Shown here piece after piece: positions 19,439 through 26,542 of a DNA stretch of 26,542 nt. Numbering within the stretch: the stretch's first letter is position 1; each line of letters begins with the position of its first letter. Origin of the DNA: Deinococcus seoulensis (GTDB taxonomy: Bacteria > Deinococcota > Deinococci > Deinococcales > Deinococcaceae); contig NZ_BMQM01000043.1 of NCBI RefSeq assembly GCF_014648115.1, positions 1-26,542 of the forward strand, read 5' to 3'. The notes below the pieces were generated by a model, which was not told where the DNA came from, did not search any database, and saw only the letters and a list, made by a program, of their open reading frames with translations. A program made the translations under genes and the position numbers.

Positions 19439-20512
19439 TCAGCCCTGACCTGTCCGCCACCAGTGCAGGAAGGCGGGCAGGCGTTCGCGCCACGCGGGTT
19501 CGTCGTGCCAGTGGCCTGCGCCGATGCTGAAGCGGGTTTCACGGACGTGGGGGCTCAGGCGTTCGCTCAGGTCGCGCGTGCGGGTCACGAGGTCCCGTGA
19601 GGCGGCCAGGGTGCCCTGCTCATGGTCGCCCATGTCGATCCACACGCGCGCCTGCGGGTCGCTGCGCCCGGCGAGCCAGTGCAGGAAGGCGTGGTCGGCG
19701 GGCCACACGGCGGGGCTGAAGACGCCCAGCGTGCCGTACGTGCCGGGGTCGCGCAGGCCCGCGTACGCAGTGATCAGCCCGCCGAAGCTGGAACCGGCCA
19801 GCGCGGTGTCCTGCGCGGCCACCGGGCCGAAGCGGACGTGCAGGTGCGGCAGGAGGGTGCCGCGCAGCCAGTCGGCGTACTCGTCCGCGCCACTGTTATG
19901 GTCGTTCAGCTCGAACGGGAAGGGCACGTAGCGGCGGCTGCGGTCATCGTTCACGGGCAGCGCGGCAATCCGCACCGGGTGCCCGGCATCCGCGAGGGCC
20001 TGCGCGGCCCCGGCGGCGTCCCAGCCCTCCCCGGCGAAGGTGGGGGCCTCGTCGAAGGCGTTCTGGCCGTCGTGCAGGATCAGCAGCGGCAGGGGGCCGT
20101 CATGCCCGGCGGGCCACCACAGGCGCACGGGTTGTTCTCCCCAGGGGGCCTCCAGCGCGGTTTCCTCGCGCGGTGGGGCGCTGCGCGGTGGGCGGGCGGC
20201 CCCGCCGCTGGCGTCCTGCCACCCGGCCACATGCAGGTCGATGCCAGCGTCGCCGGTCACCACATGTTTGTGGGGGGCGGCGCGGCCTCCCCAGGCGTCG
20301 CCTTCCTCGGTGACGGTGCCGTCCGGGTGGCGGGCGCGGACCTCGACGCTCAGCAGGGTGCCTTCCGGGTGCTCGCTCAGCAGTTCTCCGGCGGGGTCGA
20401 AGGTCCAGCCGGTGGGGTCGCTGCTCCAGGCGCGGTGGTCGCCGGTCAGGAACAGCGCGCTGCCGGTGGGGAGGGGTGGAAGGTGGGATATGCGCCAGCG
20501 CAGGCGTGCCAT
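19439..20512 (-). CDS. Esterase-like alpha/beta hydrolase
   Basis: The protein has 357 residues from the preferred start MARLRWRISHLP. An N-terminal beta-rich segment (about 1-100, with LTGDHRAWSSDPTGW) resembles a carbohydrate-binding or enterochelin-esterase N-domain. The C-terminal part is a putative esterase fold of the enterochelin esterase/esterase D type: nucleophile in AGSSFGGLITAY, acid probably in DMGDHEQG, His in GAGHWHDEPAW. No signal peptide is visible, so it should be cytoplasmic. The ATG at 20512 lies 7 nt after the -10 box TATGCT; an ATG 12 bases upstream would overlap that box. The natural substrate is unknown. Confidence 0.8.
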   Translation of the reverse strand: MARLRWRISHLPPLPTGSALFLTGDHRAWSSDPTGWTFDPAGELLSEHPEGTLLSVEVRARHPDGTVTEEGDAWGGRAAPHKHVVTGDAGIDLHVAGWQDASGGAARPPRSAPPREETALEAPWGEQPVRLWWPAGHDGPLPLLILHDGQNAFDEAPTFAGEGWDAAGAAQALADAGHPVRIAALPVNDDRSRRYVPFPFELNDHNSGADEYADWLRGTLLPHLHVRFGPVAAQDTALAGSSFGGLITAYAGLRDPGTYGTLGVFSPAVWPADHAFLHWLAGRSDPQARVWIDMGDHEQGTLAASRDLVTRTRDLSERLSPHVRETRFSIGAGHWHDEPAWRERLPAFLHWWRTGQG

Positions 20513-20519
20513 GCGGCGC

Positions 20520-20525
20520 AGCATA
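20520..20525 (-). promoter_or_regulatory. -10 box of the esterase gene, leaderless-type
   Basis: TATGCT on the minus strand ends 7 nt before the ATG at 20512. No -35 hexamer or ribosome binding site is seen. Confidence 0.45.
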
Positions 20526-20678
20526 ACGGGACCCGGCGCGCGGGCGGCCCGCGTACGGGTGGCGGGGCATGTGTAAACGCCTCGTCAGGTTCGCGTGAGG
20601 GTTGTGTCAGGCTTCCGGGCGTAGGATTTCAGCGTGAAGCACGAGGAATAGGCCGTTCGGCGGAGGGGCGCGGCAGGC

Positions 20679-20717
20679 TTGCCGCAACCCCCCTAACTTG
20701 ATATAGTGGCACTCAAG
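20679..20717 (+). promoter_or_regulatory. lon promoter with HspR (HAIR) operator
   Basis: TTGCCG (20679-20684) and TATAGT (20702-20707) are 17 bp apart. Overlapping the -10 box, 20697-20717 reads CTTGATA-N7-ACTCAAG. The HspR-associated inverted repeat is CTTGAGT-N7-ACTCAAG, so the right half is perfect and the left half matches 5 of 7 bases with the exact spacer. This predicts heat-shock control of lon by the repressor HspR, known in Deinococcus radiodurans. Confidence 0.8.
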
Positions 20718-20786
20718 TTTCTTGGTACAGAGCACGCCAGGAACCCCGCATCTCAGCCAGACCCGACCGGGCCAAAGGAGTTCCGC

Positions 20787-23243
<2,457 letters not shown>

Positions 23244-23280
23244 CCTGAACTGCCAGGCCCCGGCGCCCTCCCCTCCCCTG

Positions 23281-23307
23281 CCCCCACCCGCTGCGGTGGG
23301 GGTTTTT
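23281..23307 (+). terminator. Terminator of lon
   Basis: CCCCCACC pairs with GGTGGGGG around a 6-nt loop, directly followed by TTTTT. It is a textbook intrinsic terminator 37 nt after the stop. Confidence 0.9.
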
Positions 23308-23387
23308 CTGTCCCGGCGCGGCTCTGTCCCGGCACGGCTCTGTCCCGGCACGGCTCTGTCCCGGCACGGCTCTGTCCCGGCACGGCT
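23308..23387. repeat. 16-bp tandem repeat, five units
   Basis: The unit CTGTCCCGGCACGGCT occurs five times without gaps; the last four are identical and the first has one A-to-G change. The array runs from the last T of the lon terminator to the -10 box TATGCT of the next gene, so it fills the place where that gene's -35 region would be. Confidence 0.95.
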
Positions 23388-23401
23388 ATGCTGCGCCCCA
23401 G

Positions 23402-24292
23402 ATGCGCCGCCTCCTGACCCTGCTGCTTGCGACCCTGGGCGTGGCCCACGCCGCGTACTGCTTCGACGTGCCCGGCGAGGACCGCACGCTGCTGCCCCGG
23501 TTGCAGGGCACCCCCCGGCAGGTGACCGAGGTTCGCAGCGAAGCGAATCCCGCCGCGCCGGACGCCCCGGCAACGGTCACGACCCGCACCTTCACGCTGG
23601 AAGGCGGCCGGGTCACGCGGGTGCTGACCTCCGCGCAGGGTGGCCTGACCGGCAGCCTCCTGACCCTGACACCCGGAACCGGGCATTACCAGCAGCTGTC
23701 ACGGGTCTCCGGGGAGAACGCGGGCCGGGCGCAACCCATCACCCTCACGGACCTCCAGGCAGCGCCGCGCACGCCCGTCGCCGTGCAGTTCGACACGCAG
23801 GGCCGCCTGACGGCCTACAGCGGCGTCTGGGAGGACCGGACCCGGCAGGCCGTGAAGGAACAGGTCAGCTGCACCTACTCCAGCGCGAACCGGCAGGTGG
23901 TGGAGCGGGTCACGCGCGCCGGGGCCGTGTCCCAGGTGACGACCGCGCAGCTGGACGCGCGGAGCCGCCTGATCCTGCGGGAGATCACCGTCAGCCTCCC
24001 CCCCGGAACAGGCGCAGGCCCGGGCGCAGGCAGTACCCGCCAGACCACGTACACCTACGCCCCGGACGGCACGGGCATCCGCGTGGAGGACCGCGCGAAC
24101 GGCGAGCTTCTTCCCGCGCAGCTGATGACCACCGACGCGGCCGGGCGCGTGACGCGCATCGAGATGGCGGACCTGGGGGACGTGCAGGAGCAGTGGCGGA
24201 TCGAGTACGACGCGCAGGGCAACTGGGTGCGTCAGACCGGCACGATGCAGGGGCAGACGTTCATGACGGTCACGCGGCGCGTCACGTACTGA
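23402..24292 (+). CDS. Secreted protein of unknown function
   Basis: The 296-residue protein has a clear signal peptide (MRRLLTLLLATLGVAHA, cleavage before AYC) and no lipobox. The mature part is beta-rich and contains segments of the form YTYAPDGTGIRVE, RIEYDAQGNWVRQTG and QFDTQGRLTAY, similar to YD/RHS-type repeats, spaced irregularly. It is too short to be an RHS toxin shell. The ATG lies 9 nt after TATGCT, so it may be leaderless. The function is not recognised; an envelope or periplasmic role is inferred from the signal peptide only. Confidence 0.75.
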   Translation: MRRLLTLLLATLGVAHAAYCFDVPGEDRTLLPRLQGTPRQVTEVRSEANPAAPDAPATVTTRTFTLEGGRVTRVLTSAQGGLTGSLLTLTPGTGHYQQLSRVSGENAGRAQPITLTDLQAAPRTPVAVQFDTQGRLTAYSGVWEDRTRQAVKEQVSCTYSSANRQVVERVTRAGAVSQVTTAQLDARSRLILREITVSLPPGTGAGPGAGSTRQTTYTYAPDGTGIRVEDRANGELLPAQLMTTDAAGRVTRIEMADLGDVQEQWRIEYDAQGNWVRQTGTMQGQTFMTVTRRVTY

Positions 24293-24307
24293 TCCGGGCG
24301 AACGTGC

Positions 24308-24336
24308 CTGAACGGCCGCTCAGGGCGCGGTATCCT
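24308..24336 (+). promoter_or_regulatory. Promoter of the YqgE/AlgH gene with near-palindrome
   Basis: CTGAAC (24308-24313) and TATCCT (24331-24336) are 17 bp apart, with the -10 box 8 nt from ATG 24345. The near-palindrome CTGAACGGCCGCTCAG (one mismatched pair) covers the -35 box in the same register as the palindrome in the fabH promoter. Confidence 0.5.
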
Positions 24337-24344
24337 GCCGGGTG

Positions 24345-24872
24345 ATGAGCGGTCCACTGACTTTTCTCGTGGCGAGCCCGCACCTGCGCGGCGAGGTGTT
24401 CGCAGGCGCGGTGATCCTGCTGCTGGAGCACGACACGAAAGGCGCGATGGGATTGATCGTGAACGCCCCCATGCCCCACAGCGTCAGCGACCTGCTGCCC
24501 GACCTGCCGGGCCAACCCGATCCGGCCTGGATGGGCGGCCCGGTCGACCCGACCCTCGGGTGGTGCCTGTACCGGCAGCCGGTCGGCCTGGACGGCGAGA
24601 TGCGCCTCACGCCGGACCTGACGGTATCCAGCAGCCTGGACGTGCTGCGCGCCGTGATGGCGTCGGGGCAGCGGTTCATGCTGGTCCTCGGGTACGCCGG
24701 GTGGGGCGCCGGGCAACTGACCGAGGAAGCCCGCGAGGGCAGCTGGGTGTGGGTGGAGCAGGACACCCCGGACCTGATCTGGGACGTGCCCGCCGGGGAG
24801 CGCTGGCAGGCGGCGCTGGACCGGCTGGGCGTGACGCCGGGCACCATCATGCCGGGCGGCGCGCAGGCCTGA
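24345..24872 (+). CDS. YqgE/AlgH family protein
   Basis: The 175-residue protein has the family opening TFLVASPHLRGEVFAGAVILLLEHDTKGAMGLIVNAP in good form, followed by GGPVDPTLGW and FMLVLGYAGWGAGQL. The biochemical role of YqgE/AlgH is unsettled; the name AlgH comes from alginate control in Pseudomonas. Two starts are possible, GTG at 24342 and ATG at 24345; the ATG is 8 nt from the -10 box and is preferred. No Shine-Dalgarno is seen. Confidence 0.88.
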   Translation: MSGPLTFLVASPHLRGEVFAGAVILLLEHDTKGAMGLIVNAPMPHSVSDLLPDLPGQPDPAWMGGPVDPTLGWCLYRQPVGLDGEMRLTPDLTVSSSLDVLRAVMASGQRFMLVLGYAGWGAGQLTEEAREGSWVWVEQDTPDLIWDVPAGERWQAALDRLGVTPGTIMPGGAQA

Positions 24873-24951
24873 ACGGCCCCCGGACCCGCCCTGCAACGGC
24901 CCCGAACCGGGCCGGGTGTCTGGACAGGTGGGGGCCACGCGCCCGGAGGAC

Positions 24952-24980
24952 TTGCGCGGCATATGGGTGCGTGCTACTAT
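24952..24980 (+). promoter_or_regulatory. Promoter of tRNA-Asn
   Basis: TTGCGC (24952-24957) and TACTAT (24975-24980) are 17 bp apart, 34 nt before the mature tRNA 5' end. Confidence 0.75.
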
Positions 24981-25010
24981 CCCTCTCGCGCCGGAAACGG
25001 CCCGCCACAG

Positions 25011-25091
<81 letters not shown>

Positions 25092-25093
25092 AG

Positions 25094-25127
25094 AGAGAAC
25101 CTCGTCTAAGACGAGGTTCTCTTTTTT
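25094..25127 (+). terminator. Terminator of tRNA-Asn
   Basis: AGAGAACCTCGTC (25094-25106) pairs with GACGAGGTTCTCT (25110-25122) over 13 bp, followed by a run of T to 25127. Confidence 0.92.
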
Positions 25128-25211
25128 GTTCCAGTAGGGACAGCAGGTGAGCCGCAGCCGTGATCGTGTGCTCTTCAGAGGCCGACAGGCACCTTGTCAG
25201 AAGGAGACGGG

Positions 25212-25925
25212 ATGACCACCGACGAACTCTGGCAGCAGTTTTTCTTCCACCTTCAGGCCAAGCGACGCACCAAGGCCACGCTGCGGTACTACACCACCAC
25301 CCGCACCGCCTTCGGACGGTTTGTGGAGGCCAACGGTCTCCCGAAGGAGGCCGCTGCCCTGACCGTGCAGCACCTGCGGGCCTTCCTGCGGAAACTGGAA
25401 GCTGACGGCCTCTCCCCCGGGGGCGTGCACGCGCACGCTCGGGCCCTGCGTGCACTGCTGACCTGGGCATACAAGGAAGAGCTGCTCAGCACCAACCCAG
25501 TCAAGCGCCTGGAGATGCCGACCGTGGGTCGACATCGCCTCCCGGCTGTCTCCGCGGAGCAGGCCCAGCATCTGCTCAAGACGTGCCGGAAGGGGCCACA
25601 GCCGCTGCGCGACTGCGCGCTGGTTCTCACCCTCTTCGACACGGGCATCCGTGTTCAGGAGTCCGTGAACCTGCAACTGGGGGACCTCCTCTTCGAGCGC
25701 GGACTGCTGCGCATTCATGGGAAGGGGAACAAGGAACGTTTCGTCCCCATCGGGGCCAGAGCCATGCAGGCCCTCAACGTCTACCTTCGCCGCGAACGCC
25801 GCCCCGCCCATGCCGGTGTGGCCAACGTCTTCTTGAGCCGCACGGGCCAGCCCCTGACCAAGAGTGGGGTCAGTATCCGCCTCTGTAAGCTGGCCCCTGA
25901 CCGCCTGACAGATTTTATGAGATGA
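25212..25925 (+). pseudogene. Tyrosine recombinase, C-terminus lost
   Basis: The frame encodes 237 residues of an XerC/XerD-like integrase. The core-binding SAM-like domain is intact (about 1-95, RTKATLRYYTTTRTAFGRFVE), and the catalytic domain starts normally with Arg147 in DTGIRVQES and the GKGNKERFVPIG hairpin (about 170-181). The HxxR box, second His and nucleophilic Tyr are absent: after RLCKLA the frame runs into mobile-element sequence and stops within about 10 codons. It should be unable to recombine DNA. The start is ATG 25212 with AAGGAG 5 nt upstream; a TTG six codons earlier is less likely. Position just after tRNA-Asn suggests a tRNA-targeted element later broken by the IS. Confidence 0.85.
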
Positions 25926-26542
25926 AGTGAAAACTGACGTGCCAGCCGTTCTTGAGTGCTTCCAACGAGGACGGCTGGCCGCGTTTTCTGGGCTTCGGTG
26001 GCTCGGGGTCCGGGCCGCCCCGCAATCTCAGGGTTCTGAAGAACCTCTGACCTCGACTCAGCGCGTAGCTCATCGATTTGTGCCCAATCTTCAGGTAGCT
26101 CAATCCGCGCTGCCAGTGGGGATCGACGACGCGTCGATCCCCACGCTCCACCACGTCCAGCCCCTCGGACACCAGCAGCAACATCGCCACCGAGATCACC
26201 ATGACCAGCCGTTCCAGGCTTTTCACATCCCGCAGCTTGGACGCTTCCAGCTCGAACAACCCGCTTTTCTCGTCCAGAAACCCTTCCTCAATCTGAAAAC
26301 GCTCGCCGTACTCGCCAAAGGTTTCCACGCTGGTGGGCTCGTTGGGTAGTTGGCTGGAACTAGACTTTGTTGGCGAATTCAGGTGATGGCCCCCGGACTC
26401 CGCATTTCTTGTTGCCGAGTCGTGATGATCCGCCTCACCCAACAGCGGTTTTCGAATTCGCCAACAGAGTCTAAGTACAACGCACCAAAGAAGTAGACTT
26501 GGGCATGGCCCGTTCCCATCGGCGCATTGAGATTTCGGAAGA
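25915..26542 (-). pseudogene. IS4-family transposase, interrupted and incomplete
   Basis: The C-terminal part (from about 26340 down to the TAA at 25915) has the IS4 motif Y-2-R-3-E-6-K ([15 protein letters not shown]), which includes the catalytic Glu, followed by a typical tail ([33 protein letters not shown]). On the far side of the MITE (26474-26542) the minus strand reads [18 protein letters not shown] in another frame, similar in character to the region before the third catalytic residue of IS4 transposases. About 25 residues between the two parts appear lost, so the gene carries an insertion plus a probable deletion/frameshift. It continues beyond the window. It is less GC-rich than its neighbours. 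Confidence 0.75.
26363..26471. mobile_element. 109-bp MITE-like element
   Basis: The left end GACTTTGTTGGCGAATTC and the right end GAATTCGCCAACAGAGTC are inverted repeats with 17 of 18 bases paired. Both sides are flanked by TA (26361-26362 and 26472-26473), consistent with a TA target duplication. The 73-bp interior encodes nothing recognisable. It interrupts the IS4-family transposase. A full-length partner IS with these ends should exist elsewhere (inference). Confidence 0.8.

Noticed and set aside
26472..26482. TAAGTACAACG resembling the ends of the 19310-19437 element
   Set aside because: Only about eight bases match, no hairpins follow, and the TA belongs to the MITE flank. Probably chance.

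Overview
The window is 26.5 kb of GC-rich chromosomal DNA. Gene content and protein sequences point to the genus Deinococcus: a GH13 trehalose synthase, a five-domain ribosomal protein S1, a ba3-type cytochrome oxidase operon, an HspR-type heat-shock site at lon, small structured intergenic repeats, and many genes whose -10 box sits only 5-9 nt before the start codon (the leaderless style known from Deinococcus). Species cannot be told from this.

Layout. Positions 1-2242 hold a structured repeat (copy A), treS and tRNA-Gln(CUG), all read leftward. rpsA (2463-4184, +) and ppk (4374-6509, -) converge on two terminator hairpins. Positions 6757-11533 hold the fatty acid synthesis cluster fabH-fabD-fabG-acpP-fabF (read leftward), with a repeat copy at each end (B after fabF, C before fabH). 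The fabH promoter carries a perfect 16-bp palindrome over its -35 box. Trigger factor (tig) follows, then tRNA-Leu(UAG) and tRNA-His(GUG). Positions 13504-17076 are a tightly overlapped respiratory operon, transcribed CBS protein > small one-helix subunit > CuA subunit II > subunit I > membrane-anchored cytochrome c. The small subunit (49 codons) is easily missed. A BTAD/SARP-like regulator lies directly upstream in the same orientation, and the gap between it and the operon holds two sets of direct repeats. Next come an acyl-CoA dehydrogenase, a hairpin-rich 128-bp element, an esterase-like hydrolase, lon, a tandem-repeat patch, a secreted protein of unknown function and a YqgE/AlgH protein.

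The right end (25015-26542) is a mobile-DNA scar: tRNA-Asn(GUU), a tyrosine recombinase cut off before its catalytic C-terminus, the 3' part of an IS4-family transposase, and a 109-bp MITE-like element with 18-bp terminal inverted repeats and TA flanks.

The most notable unexplained item is the repeat family A/B/C. Its three copies differ in sequence but keep a perfect hairpin through three compensated base pairs, and in two copies the element end coincides exactly with the stop codon of the neighbouring gene. All calls come from reading the sequence; no database search was possible.
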